From: Megasphaera paucivorans
Lineage (GTDB): Bacteria; Bacillota; Negativicutes; Veillonellales; Megasphaeraceae
Assembly (NCBI RefSeq): GCF_900103535.1
Contig: NZ_FNHQ01000022.1
Span: 1-43,493, forward strand
Direction: 5' to 3'
DNA length: 43,493 nt
Part shown: one piece after another, positions 27,916 to 36,356 of the stretch
Layout of the letters: each line of letters starts with the position of its first letter
Position numbering within the stretch: the stretch's first letter is position 1
Program-made: the position numbers and the translations under genes
Notes under the pieces: model-generated
Database searches by the model: none
The model's input: only the letters and a program-made list of their open reading frames with translations
Told to the model about the DNA's origin: nothing

Positions 27916-30099
27916 TTATTTATTCAAAAAATATTTTTCTGCTTTTTCTGTCAATACATATCCGTAAGCTTTTGTTTTAGTACCTTCTTTTTCAAGGTAT
28001 ACGCCTTGAATTTCCGAAGCAAATCCCGGAAGAATATTAATACTTTCTTCCAGTGTTTGAAAATACTGCACAGCAGTTTTTGACCAACGTTCTCCGGGTA
28101 CAACACAGAGAACTCCTGGTGGATACGGGAGAGCTCCTTCTAGTGCAATACGTCCCTCTATCTCAGATAATGGTACCAGTTCGCTTTGTCCGCGAATAAA
28201 AGCATATTGTGCCGCTTGTGGATTCATGACATATTCCGGAAAACATTCTCGGCGGAACAACTTCTTTTGCAAGTCTTTAACATTTCGTTCCCGATAAAAA
28301 TCATGCATTTCCTGACAAAGCTGCCGTATATGATATCCTGCATAGCGTGCCGGATGCGAATTATATACACCGAGGAGTACTTCCTCCATAGGAACATCCT
28401 TTTCAATAAATCGTTCAAAACGTACAAGTTGTGATGTGAGGAAACGTAGTTTATTTTTATTTTCTGCCGGCGTCAACAAAAATAAAATAGAATTAAGATC
28501 GCATTTCTCTGGAATAACGCCATTCCCACGCAAATAAGTTGCTAAAATATTAGCATGAATGCCAAATTCCTCATACTGTCCTGTTTCCGGATTGATTCCC
28601 GGAGTAGTAAGTAAAAGCTTACAAGGATCCACTAGATATTGACCGGGTCCATATCCCTCAAAAGCATGCCATTTAGCTCCTGGCTCAAAAGAAAAATAAG
28701 CCAAATCATCAACCATTGCCTCTGTATCCCCATCCTGCCAGCGCTTTCCATGCACACTAGGGGCTATGAAAGGTTTAATGTATTCACAACGCCGCAAAAT
28801 ATCTTTACGGACTTTTATACCCATCTTGACACAATCTCTCCACATTTTACGTCCCGCATCGCCCGAATGGATTTTTGCATTGACAGCAATCGTTGCAAAC
28901 ATCGGATAAAATGGACTAGTTGAAGCATTCGCCATAAAAGAATTATTAAAACGCTTATGATTGCAATATCGTTCTTGATCACTAATATGACTATCCTTTT
29001 TGTGAATCTGAGAAGCCTGTGAAAAGCCGGCTTGCTGCTTGTGAACGGACTGCGTCACCATAATACCTGGGTCCTCCGGTGTCAAATGCAGCAATAAAGG
29101 GCTGCAGTCCCGCAGCATGGGAATAAATTGTTCATATCCTACCCATGCAGAATCAAAGAGAATATAATCGCAAAGAGGCCCGATTTTATCCACCACATAC
29201 CGTGCATTATACAGTGTTCCGTCATATGTTCCCAACTGAATAACAGCTAAACGGAAAGGACGTTTTTGCTTTGCCTTTTCTGGATTCCTTTCAGCTGCCA
29301 GTTTTCTGAGATACATCTCGTTAAAGCAATGGTCGTCAATACCTCCAATAAATCCGTAAGGATTACGCGCCGTTTCTAAATATACCGGTGTCGCTCCCGC
29401 CTGTACCAACGCTCCCAAAGCTACTGATTTGTGATTATTTCGGTCATAAAGCACAAGATCTCCCGGAGTCAAAAGTGCATTAGTCACAACTTTGTTCGAG
29501 GAAGATGTTCCGTTCAGAACAAAATATGTCTTATCAGCATGAAATACTTCTGCCGCAAAATCTTGTGCTTCCAATGCCGGACCTTCGTGAATCAGCAAAT
29601 CTCCTAATGTAACATCAGCATTGCAAATATCCGATTGGAAAATATGGGGACCATAAAAATCATATAAATATCGCCCTGCCGGATGTTTTTTAAAAAATTC
29701 TCCGTCTTGGTGTCCTGGACAATCAAACGGATTATTTTTTTCACTGACATAATCCACAAGATCTGCAAAAAAAGGAGGCAGTACATGTTGTTCATAATTG
29801 CTTGCCAAGCGTTCCGCCGTCTCAATGCATCGGCTCTTATTAACCATCTCTTCTGTAATTACACAATCTACCTTATCTACATACTGAGAAGGCATTTTTT
29901 CTCCTCCCGGCATAATCACCATAATAGGTACTCCAAAACCGGCAGCGTCAATCTTATCAATATAATCAAAGTCTTGATCCGATACTACGGCAACGGCAAC
30001 ATCGGTGAAATCAGTCTGTTCAATGGGGACTATTTCCCGATCACTGTCTACAAAATAATATTGTACATCAAAACTATACGCTATTTTCAAATGTTTCAT
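27916..30099 (-). CDS. speF: Ornithine decarboxylase (PLP, fold type I, SpeC/SpeF type)
   Basis: This 727-residue enzyme decarboxylates ornithine to putrescine. The length and domain order match the large bacterial decarboxylases: an N-terminal flavodoxin-like wing (about 1-105), the PLP domain and a C-terminal domain. The PLP lysine is K354 in SVHKQQAGFSQASQIHKKD, which matches E. coli SpeC/SpeF rather than the lysine or arginine decarboxylases. The FDCPGHQDGEFF and DVTLGDLLIHEG segments are also typical. The SD AGGAG is 8 bases before the ATG. It lies just downstream of the arginine genes but beyond their terminator. Whether SpeC or SpeF is the better name cannot be decided. Confidence 0.9.
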   Translation of the reverse strand: MKHLKIAYSFDVQYYFVDSDREIVPIEQTDFTDVAVAVVSDQDFDYIDKIDAAGFGVPIMVIMPGGEKMPSQYVDKVDCVITEEMVNKSRCIETAERLASNYEQHVLPPFFADLVDYVSEKNNPFDCPGHQDGEFFKKHPAGRYLYDFYGPHIFQSDICNADVTLGDLLIHEGPALEAQDFAAEVFHADKTYFVLNGTSSSNKVVTNALLTPGDLVLYDRNNHKSVALGALVQAGATPVYLETARNPYGFIGGIDDHCFNEMYLRKLAAERNPEKAKQKRPFRLAVIQLGTYDGTLYNARYVVDKIGPLCDYILFDSAWVGYEQFIPMLRDCSPLLLHLTPEDPGIMVTQSVHKQQAGFSQASQIHKKDSHISDQERYCNHKRFNNSFMANASTSPFYPMFATIAVNAKIHSGDAGRKMWRDCVKMGIKVRKDILRRCEYIKPFIAPSVHGKRWQDGDTEAMVDDLAYFSFEPGAKWHAFEGYGPGQYLVDPCKLLLTTPGINPETGQYEEFGIHANILATYLRGNGVIPEKCDLNSILFLLTPAENKNKLRFLTSQLVRFERFIEKDVPMEEVLLGVYNSHPARYAGYHIRQLCQEMHDFYRERNVKDLQKKLFRRECFPEYVMNPQAAQYAFIRGQSELVPLSEIEGRIALEGALPYPPGVLCVVPGERWSKTAVQYFQTLEESINILPGFASEIQGVYLEKEGTKTKAYGYVLTEKAEKYFLNK

Positions 30100-30154
30100 T
30101 GGCTATACTCCTATCTATCCGCGACCTTTTCCTTTGAATTTTTAACTCAAACTA

Positions 30155-30183
30155 ATTGTAAGCAAAAATATCTCTAATAGCAA
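30155..30183 (-). promoter_or_regulatory. Candidate promoter of the ornithine decarboxylase gene
   Basis: On the minus strand TTGCTA (30178-30183), 17 bases, then TACAAT (30155-30160). A TTGACA at 30221-30226 has no acceptable -10 partner. The rest of the 30100-30334 gap shows no gene. Confidence 0.5.
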
Positions 30184-30334
30184 GAAAAATATAAACATAC
30201 ATGTCATAATACACGCAATGTGTCAAATAGTCCCTATGATTAGCTATCGCTGCACATATCTTGACATGTACCATACTTTATCCGCATCAGCATCGCATAC
30301 AATTACCGTCTTTATATCTTTACTAACTGAAAAA

Positions 30335-30376
30335 CGGCACAATTGCTGAAGTAACCATACTTCAAAAATTGTGCCG
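30335..30376 (-). terminator. Intrinsic terminator after argD
   Basis: CGGCACAATT and AATTGTGCCG arms, with inner GAAGT/ACTTC pairing, are followed on the minus strand by TTTTTC. It lies about 40 bases past the argD stop and separates the arg genes from the decarboxylase gene. Confidence 0.9.
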
Positions 30377-30415
30377 ATCTGCTTAACTGCTATGTATTTA
30401 TAATACAATAAAAAG

Positions 30416-31579
30416 TTAGGCTTCAATAACCTCTTTAATAATGGCAATCCCTTTTTTCAATACGTCCATAGGTATGTTAAGCGGCGGTAAAAGACGCAGA
30501 AGTCCATTTGCCGTAAGAACGAGAACGCCCTTATCAATACACTCGTTAACAACATCCATGAGGTCTTTTTTCAACTTTACCCCAATCATTAGTCCCATAC
30601 CTGAAACATATTCTACATTTTTGCAGGATTCCAGTTCCTTTTTAATATATAACCCTTTTTCTTTGACTTCAGTTAAAAAAGCATCATCAAGACGATCAAT
30701 AATAGTAATAGCACCGGCTGCACAAATGGGATTCCCGCCAAAAGTAGATCCATGCGTATGATCTGTCAAGGCGTACTGCGTCGTATCAGCAAACAATGTC
30801 GCACCCATAGGAAGTCCTCCGCCAATCGCTTTTGCCGTTGATACGATATCAGGATGAATGCCATAATTCATATAGGCATATAACGCTCCGGTCCGGCCAT
30901 TGCCGCTTTGCACTTCATCAATAATGACGAGAATATCATGTGCTTTGGCATACTCGCTGACCTGGTGAACAAACATCGGATCCAATGGCTTTACTCCCCC
31001 TTCGCCTTGCACTACCTCCATCATAATAGCACAAACCGAATTTTCCTCAGCGAGTTTCACAACAGAATCAAAATCATTAGCATCAGCATACACAAAACCA
31101 TCCAGAAATGGCCCAAAATCTTCATGCAGAGAGTCTTGTCCACAAGCAGTTAATGTTGCCATCGTTCTTCCATGGAAACTATTCTTCAATGTAATAATGG
31201 TATAGCGTCCATTACCATATTTATCATGAGAATACTTTCGAGCTGCCTTGATAGCACATTCGTTGGCTTCAGCTCCGGAATTTGAAAAAAACACTTTTTT
31301 CATTCCCGTCTTTTTACAAAGCTTTTCAGCTAAAATTATTTGCGGTTCTGTATAGAATACATTAGAAATATGGCTTAATGTATTAAGTTGGGAAATAACT
31401 GCATTTTTCCAAACATCATCACAAACACCAAAAATATTAACAGCAATACCGGCACTTAAATCAATATATTCTTTGCCATTTACATCATACAATACAGCCC
31501 CTTTGCCATGGTCGATTACTGCATCAAGCCGATTGTAAACATTAACGATATATTCCTTATCTAACGCCTTGTAATCCAT
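30416..31579 (-). CDS. argD: N-acetylornithine aminotransferase
   Basis: This PLP class III aminotransferase converts N-acetylglutamate semialdehyde to N-acetylornithine. The ATG at 31579, with AGGAGG 9 bases upstream, gives 387 residues beginning MDYKALDKEY; the longer frame from 31627 overlaps argB and is rejected. Visible motifs are SNSGAEANECAIK (PLP phosphate contact), DEVQSGNGRTG with the pyridine-binding Asp, and the Schiff-base lysine in STAKAIGGGLPMGA. It starts 13 bases after argB. Dual activity on succinyldiaminopimelate is common in this family and possible here. Confidence 0.95.
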   Translation of the reverse strand: MDYKALDKEYIVNVYNRLDAVIDHGKGAVLYDVNGKEYIDLSAGIAVNIFGVCDDVWKNAVISQLNTLSHISNVFYTEPQIILAEKLCKKTGMKKVFFSNSGAEANECAIKAARKYSHDKYGNGRYTIITLKNSFHGRTMATLTACGQDSLHEDFGPFLDGFVYADANDFDSVVKLAEENSVCAIMMEVVQGEGGVKPLDPMFVHQVSEYAKAHDILVIIDEVQSGNGRTGALYAYMNYGIHPDIVSTAKAIGGGLPMGATLFADTTQYALTDHTHGSTFGGNPICAAGAITIIDRLDDAFLTEVKEKGLYIKKELESCKNVEYVSGMGLMIGVKLKKDLMDVVNECIDKGVLVLTANGLLRLLPPLNIPMDVLKKGIAIIKEVIEA

Positions 31580-31592
31580 CCCAACGCACCTC

Positions 31593-32516
31593 CTATAATT
31601 TTTCCTGTTCATACTGGGGGCTGACAAACATAGTCCCTAACCCTTCTTCTGTAAGCATCTCAATTAAAATCGCATGAGGTACTGTTCCATTAATAATAAA
31701 TACTTTTTTAACACCAGCCCGAATTGCCTCTGTACAGCAGTGTACTTTCGGTATCATTCCACCGGCTATAATTCCCTGCCGCTCCAATTCATCGGCTTGT
31801 TCCAGTGATATTTTCCTGATCAATGTAGTATGATCATCCTTATCACGCAGAACACCATCTATATTTGTCATGGACAACATACACTCGGCATTCAATTTTC
31901 CTGCAATTTCAGCCGCTGCCGTATCGGCATTGATATTGTAAGCTTGTCCTTCTGCATCTGTTCCAATCGTAGAAATAACAGGTATATATCCTTTAGAAAG
32001 AACATCCTCGATTAAAGATACATCAACGTCCGTAATATCGCCTACAAGTCCCAATTCCTTGTCCAGTTGCTTCACTTTTATCATCTGACTGTCCAATCCA
32101 CATAGTCCAATAGCCTTGCCGCCTATCATGCCAATTAAATTAACCAGATCCTTGTTAACTTGACCGGCCAACACCATTTGAACAATCTTCATGGTATCTT
32201 CATCAGTCACTCGCAAACCGTTTATAAATTTCGACTCTTTCCCTACCCAGGATAAGACCTCTGCAATATGCGGACCTCCACCATGGACAAGAACTACCTT
32301 AACTCCAATGAGTGACAAAAGAACAATATCCCCCATAACAGCTTTCTTCAAGTTCTCATTCAACATCGCGTTACCGCCATATTTGACAACAATAGTCTTG
32401 CCGCTGTACTGCTTGATGTACGGCAGCGCATTCATCAGAATCTGCGCTTTCTGCGCATTAGTCACAGCTTTTCCTGCCTGTGCGATGACTTCCTGTACTT
32501 GTTCCTTTTTGTTCAT
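31593..32516 (-). CDS. argB: N-acetylglutamate kinase
   Basis: ArgB phosphorylates N-acetylglutamate, the second step of arginine synthesis and often its feedback-controlled point. The ATG at 32516 follows GGGAGGAG and gives 307 residues beginning MNKKEQVQEV; the upstream frame from 32567 adds residues read from the hairpin region. The amino acid kinase fold is clear: VVKYGGNAM, VHGGGPHI, NINADTAAAEIA and GGMIPKV. A 169-base gap with a strong inverted repeat separates it from the argJ-like gene, unlike the tight spacing elsewhere in the cluster. argD follows closely. Confidence 0.95.
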   Translation of the reverse strand: MNKKEQVQEVIAQAGKAVTNAQKAQILMNALPYIKQYSGKTIVVKYGGNAMLNENLKKAVMGDIVLLSLIGVKVVLVHGGGPHIAEVLSWVGKESKFINGLRVTDEDTMKIVQMVLAGQVNKDLVNLIGMIGGKAIGLCGLDSQMIKVKQLDKELGLVGDITDVDVSLIEDVLSKGYIPVISTIGTDAEGQAYNINADTAAAEIAGKLNAECMLSMTNIDGVLRDKDDHTTLIRKISLEQADELERQGIIAGGMIPKVHCCTEAIRAGVKKVFIINGTVPHAILIEMLTEEGLGTMFVSPQYEQEKL

Positions 32517-32552
32517 TACCTTGTATCTCCTCCCTAGTTTGTGGTTGAATGC

Positions 32553-32605
32553 GATGTGGTACAACAAATCAACCTATATGAAAAACTGATTTATTGTACC
32601 ACATC
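32553..32605 (-). promoter_or_regulatory. Long inverted repeat in the argJ-like/argB gap
   Basis: GATGTGGTACAA (32553-32564) and TTGTACCACATC (32594-32605) are exact complements. Inner AAATCA/TGATTT pairing extends the stem to about 18 bp with one mismatch. No U run follows in the direction of argB, so it is more likely an operator or an RNA processing or stability element than a terminator. No convincing promoter is visible in this gap. Confidence 0.6.
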
Positions 32606-32685
32606 TGTTTGAATTTGGATAGAAAATATGACCTTACATATATATGAAATTGTAATGATACCTTAAATGAAATTGCATTCATAAA

Positions 32686-33414
32686 TCAACTACACTCTTT
32701 AAGTGCAGCATGAATGCCGTTTTTTGCCATAAAACAGCGCATAGCCTGAACAAGGAGCTCGCTATTGCTGCCTCCTGCTGCCGCCATTCCATTCGCCATA
32801 ACAATAATGGTATATCCTTGCAGATCAAAGCAGTCCTTGCTGCTGCGAATAGCTTGCTGAATTTGCTGCGGTGTAACTGCCATATCAGTCGTCATCAGGC
32901 ACATACCCGGATTGCCCTGTACCTCTTCAGTCATGATGCCGCCTAACGTATAGCTACTGCCTGACGCAGATAAAGATACTGCACCGCTTACAATATCACC
33001 GCCATTTTGCATTACACGTTCTACCAGATGATCATGTTCAGGTGAAAGGGATGCCGTTAACGTACTAATGCTGTTAATCAAGAGAGAGGGGCGGAAGTAT
33101 TGGTTGCTTATACCTGTTGCAGCAAGCGACACCGCTTGGGCCGGAATATTCGTGTGTTCTGCAGCAGCTTTACACACTTCTGCAGTAATTTCATTTCCCC
33201 TGCCGCTTGGTGGCAGAGCTAAGCCGTTATGATATAACAAAACCCGCCCTGTGTGCTGCCAATTTCCAAAAGAACTTTCCATTACGATGGAACAATCGTT
33301 TTGGCTAAGAATCATTGCCAGATCTAACTGTATGCGGCAATTGCAAACACCACTGTATGTTCCAGCTGCAAAAAATCCTACCGGGGCACATATACTGCCA
33401 TTTTCTTGTTCCAT
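32686..33414 (-). CDS. ArgJ-like protein, shortened and lacking catalytic residues
   Basis: This 242-residue protein aligns with the first half of ornithine acetyltransferase (ArgJ, about 400 residues): APVGFFAAGTYSG, AATGISNQ, YTLGGIM ... LMTTD and VMANG fall in order. Three things differ. The segment that should contain the self-cleavage/nucleophile threonine (ArgJ NMATML) reads NPGMCLM. The DGETSTND stretch before VMANG is missing. The protein ends where the beta-chain domain should begin. It has a good AGGAG SD and no frameshift, and sits in the usual argJ position between argC and argB. It cannot be a working ArgJ; a structural or regulatory role, or early decay, are the alternatives. 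Confidence 0.75.
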   Translation of the reverse strand: MEQENGSICAPVGFFAAGTYSGVCNCRIQLDLAMILSQNDCSIVMESSFGNWQHTGRVLLYHNGLALPPSGRGNEITAEVCKAAAEHTNIPAQAVSLAATGISNQYFRPSLLINSISTLTASLSPEHDHLVERVMQNGGDIVSGAVSLSASGSSYTLGGIMTEEVQGNPGMCLMTTDMAVTPQQIQQAIRSSKDCFDLQGYTIIVMANGMAAAGGSNSELLVQAMRCFMAKNGIHAALKECS

Positions 33415-33444
33415 ACTCTCATCTCCTGTACGTCATCAACTTTA

Positions 33445-34392
33445 TTATTTACTTAATTTTAATCCCGTTGCCGGATCAATGCCCATCATGATATTCATAT
33501 TTTGAATGGCTGCTCCTGAAGCACCTTTGCCCAAATTATCAAAAATAGAATGAATAACCAGACGATCGTCATTACCTGTCACGATAATTTCCATATCGTC
33601 GTACCCAGACTTGCCGTTACCTGCAAGAAAGCCGCCTTTATCTTCACCAAATGGCAAAACATGAACAAATGGGCAATTTTCATAATGCGCTGCATATACT
33701 TCCCATACATCTTTAAAAGACGGTGTTCCTTTAAGATATTTTGTAAATATAGGAATCGTCACTTCCATCCCACTGTAGTAATCATCAACAATAGGAGAAA
33801 ATATGGGAGCCTGCGAAAGTCCGCATATATCAACGATTTCTTTTAAGTGTTTATGCTTTTGTCCGAGACCATATTGACGCGGAGCTAAAAGCTCCTCCGT
33901 TTTTTCGCCTTTTTCATATTGTTTAATCATTTTTTTCCCGCCGCCGCTGTATCCAGTTAGAGAAAATGCAGTTACAGGATAATCCGCCGGCATAAGATCA
34001 ATATCTCGAAGCGGCTGAATCACAGAAATAACACCGCTGGCATGACATCCCGGATTGCCAACACGACTGCTTTCTGCAATCTGTATATACTGTTCTTTCG
34101 AAAGTTCAGGAAATCCATAAGTCCACCCAGTCGCTGTACGATGGGCTGTTGAAGTATCAATAATACGAACCTTACTGCCTTCTGCAAGAGATACAGCTTC
34201 TATGGCAGCTGCATCCGGAAGACAAAGGAAAGCGATATCGGCAGCAGCCAGACATTCCTTAATCTCGGCTGTATCCTTGCGCAGTTCTTCATGAATTGAA
34301 ATTAATTCAATATCGCTGCGCTTGCTCAACCGTTCATGTATCCGCAAGCCAGTTGTACCTTCATGGCCGTCAATAAACACCTTTGTCTTCAC
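33445..34392 (-). CDS. argC: N-acetyl-gamma-glutamyl-phosphate reductase (short, type 2 form)
   Basis: ArgC reduces N-acetylglutamyl phosphate to the semialdehyde with NADPH. The GTG at 34392, 8 bases after AAAGGAG, gives 315 residues beginning M(V)KTKVFIDGHEGTTGL; a TTG two codons earlier is too close to the SD. The nucleophile is C116 in VGNPGCHASG, and SGYSGGGKKMI is present. The FIDG-GTTGLRI start and the roughly 310-residue length fit the type 2 ArgC group rather than the 340-residue form. It is the first gene of the arg cluster and is read from the consensus promoter at 34450-34478. Confidence 0.93.
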   Translation of the reverse strand: MKTKVFIDGHEGTTGLRIHERLSKRSDIELISIHEELRKDTAEIKECLAAADIAFLCLPDAAAIEAVSLAEGSKVRIIDTSTAHRTATGWTYGFPELSKEQYIQIAESSRVGNPGCHASGVISVIQPLRDIDLMPADYPVTAFSLTGYSGGGKKMIKQYEKGEKTEELLAPRQYGLGQKHKHLKEIVDICGLSQAPIFSPIVDDYYSGMEVTIPIFTKYLKGTPSFKDVWEVYAAHYENCPFVHVLPFGEDKGGFLAGNGKSGYDDMEIIVTGNDDRLVIHSIFDNLGKGASGAAIQNMNIMMGIDPATGLKLSK

Positions 34393-34420
34393 ATTCAACA
34401 CTCCTTTGTGTCTGAAAAAT

Positions 34421-34443
34421 AAATTCAAATATTATTTGAATTT
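34421..34443 (-). promoter_or_regulatory. Palindrome at the argC transcription start (candidate operator)
   Basis: AAATTCAAAT and ATTTGAATTT flank a three-base centre, a 23-bp palindrome covering about +1 to +23 of the argC transcript. Position and symmetry suggest a repressor site, possibly ArgR/AhrC, though it does not match the usual TGAAT...ATTCA ARG-box orientation well. Confidence 0.6.
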
Positions 34444-34449
34444 TTATAC

Positions 34450-34478
34450 ATTATATATGCATTTTAATCCTTTGTCAA
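34450..34478 (-). promoter_or_regulatory. Consensus promoter of the arg operon
   Basis: On the minus strand TTGACA (34473-34478), 17 bases, then TATAAT (34450-34455): a perfect sigma-70 match. It indicates that argC starts a separate transcript from the upstream pyr genes. The rest of the gap (34479-34693) is AT-rich, with no gene and no convincing pyrD terminator. Confidence 0.92.
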
Positions 34479-34693
34479 GATTTATGTTGAATTTATGCAA
34501 AAATTTTACATATTTTTTAATATAAGAAAGAATATATGTCATAATAAAAACCCTCTCAAATCAACAACAATTCATATATCCCGGACAAATTAAACAATCG
34601 AAGTTCTCCTTGTTTATAAATGCACTTATTTTCTTTTATTAGGATATAGAATGTGAAGAATGGAAAGGGTCTTTCAACATATATTGTTCCTTA

Positions 34694-35593
34694 TTATTTA
34701 CATTGTCCTACAATTTCACCAATATTAACCAGTCCTTTACCTTGACCATACTGTTCTAATTCTTTGGTAATATCGACGATAGCCGTCGGGCTGCAAAGTG
34801 TGGCCGTGCCAACAGATACCGCACTAGCTCCAGCAAGCATAAATTCTGCAGCATCACGACCACTCATAATGCCGCCCATGCCAATAACCGGAATATGCAC
34901 GGCCTGCGCTGCCTGATAAACCATACGTACCGCCACCGGTTTAACCGCAGGGCCAGATAAGCCGCCAAAACGATTCCCCATGAATGGCTGCCATGTATCA
35001 ACATCAATAGCCATGCCAAGAAGTGTATTAATCAGTGATATACCATCAGCCCCCGCGGCTTCAACCGCTACGGCTACCGATACAATATCGGTAACATTCG
35101 GCGTCAATTTGACAATTACCGGCTTGTGCGTATTTTTCTTCACTATTCTTGTAACTTGTGCCGCACTTACTGGGTCTACTCCAAAAGCTAAACAGCCATT
35201 TTTAACATTAGGGCAGGAAATATTAACTTCCAAAAAATCAATTCCCTCGATATCGAGAAGAGCCGCCATTTTTCCGTATTCCTCAATATCACTTCCAGAT
35301 ATATTGGCCATAATAGGAACATCGTATGTGGATAATTGTGGCAATATATCATTAATAAAAGATTCCACTCCTGGATTTTCCAGTCCAATGCAGTTCAACA
35401 TGCCAGAAGGAGTTTCGCAAATACGTCTTCCATCATTACCGCGCCGCGGTTTTAAGGACAATCCTTTTACGGAAATAGCTCCAACTGTATTTAAATCCAA
35501 ATAGTTAGCATATTCAAGACCAAATCCGAAGGTTCCCGATGCCGCGATAACCGGACTTTTCATTGTTACCCCGCACAAAACTGTTTCAAGCAC
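34694..35593 (-). CDS. pyrD: Dihydroorotate dehydrogenase, class 1B catalytic subunit
   Basis: PyrDB oxidises dihydroorotate to orotate and passes electrons to the PyrK subunit. I choose the GTG at 35593 (299 residues, beginning M(V)LETVLCGVTMKSP), with GGAGG 9 bases upstream; it overlaps the pyrK stop by 8 bases. The longer frame to 35674 would lie inside pyrK. FMN-site and catalytic features are present: ASGTFGFG, NISCPNVKNG with the class 1B active-site Cys, and the C-terminal GMGGI and GASAVSVGTA phosphate-binding loops. It is the last gene of the pyr operon. Confidence 0.95.
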   Translation of the reverse strand: MLETVLCGVTMKSPVIAASGTFGFGLEYANYLDLNTVGAISVKGLSLKPRRGNDGRRICETPSGMLNCIGLENPGVESFINDILPQLSTYDVPIMANISGSDIEEYGKMAALLDIEGIDFLEVNISCPNVKNGCLAFGVDPVSAAQVTRIVKKNTHKPVIVKLTPNVTDIVSVAVAVEAAGADGISLINTLLGMAIDVDTWQPFMGNRFGGLSGPAVKPVAVRMVYQAAQAVHIPVIGMGGIMSGRDAAEFMLAGASAVSVGTATLCSPTAIVDITKELEQYGQGKGLVNIGEIVGQCK

Positions 35594-36353
35594 GAAAGAA
35601 CACCTCCTCTGCATCAAAAACCGGACCATCATGACAGACTTTATAGCGTTTGCCGCCCCGACCATCAATAACACAGCCTAAACAACCGCCTGTACCACAT
35701 CCCATATAAGCTTCAAGCGATACTTCACAAGAAATACGGCAAGCTTTGGCAATTTCCGCGACCTTCTTCACCATCGGAGTCGGACCGCAGGTATAGACTA
35801 TAGCTGCTCCAGTAGATTGAATAAGCTCTGCCAAAACATCTGCAGCAACCCCTTTTTTCCCAGCTGATCCATCATCCGTAGTTGTCACTATTTTCTGCAC
35901 ATCAAACATATCTGTCCAAAACAATTCGGAAGCTGTTTTACCGCCAATAATCACTGTCACATTTTCTTTTTTAAGTTTTGATGCCAAGAAAAGCAGCGGA
36001 GCCACTCCGACACCTCCGCCAATCAGAATAACCGGCTTATCGGAAGGGGTAAAACCTCTTCCCAAAGGCCCCAGACAGTCGATAACTTGCCCTGCCGATA
36101 GTTGACTCATACATGTTGTTCCTTCACCAGCCAAACGGTATATAATAGTAATCGTACCCTTTTCGATATCAGTCTCCGCTAACGAAATAGGCCGCCGCAA
36201 TATATGTGATGAATCCTGCATCAGTCCAAAATGTACAAACGTACCGGGCACTGCCGCTTTGGCAATGTCCGGTGCATTTACTACCATTTTATATACAGAC
36301 TGTGCAACGGGTTCATTATAAATAATAGTCCCAATTTGCTTTATGCCTGTCAT
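35586..36353 (-). CDS. pyrK: Dihydroorotate dehydrogenase electron transfer subunit
   Basis: PyrK carries FAD and a [2Fe-2S] cluster and links PyrDB to NAD+. The 255-residue protein has the ferredoxin-reductase fold: RRPIS (FAD), GGGVGVAPLLFL (NAD), CGPTPM and the cluster cysteines in MGCGTGGCLGC with a later VCHDGPVF. Its ATG lies 3 bases after the carB stop and shares the GGAGGCATG end of carB as SD. The pyrD start overlaps its last codons. Confidence 0.95.
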   Translation of the reverse strand: MTGIKQIGTIIYNEPVAQSVYKMVVNAPDIAKAAVPGTFVHFGLMQDSSHILRRPISLAETDIEKGTITIIYRLAGEGTTCMSQLSAGQVIDCLGPLGRGFTPSDKPVILIGGGVGVAPLLFLASKLKKENVTVIIGGKTASELFWTDMFDVQKIVTTTDDGSAGKKGVAADVLAELIQSTGAAIVYTCGPTPMVKKVAEIAKACRISCEVSLEAYMGCGTGGCLGCVIDGRGGKRYKVCHDGPVFDAEEVFFRA

Positions 36354-36356
36354 TTT

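Noticed and set aside
27889-28083. 64-codon plus-strand frame opposite the end of the ornithine decarboxylase gene
   Set aside because: Antisense to the conserved C-terminus of the decarboxylase; the hydrophobic composition comes from the complementary codons.
30244-30447. 67-codon minus-strand frame overlapping the end of argD
   Set aside because: It overlaps argD and its terminator hairpin and has no SD or family similarity.
34575-34620. Short TTG-started leader peptide with several Leu codons between pyrD and argC
   Set aside because: An AAGGAG precedes it, but it is only 13 codons, has no matching terminator and lies upstream of the argC promoter; probably chance.
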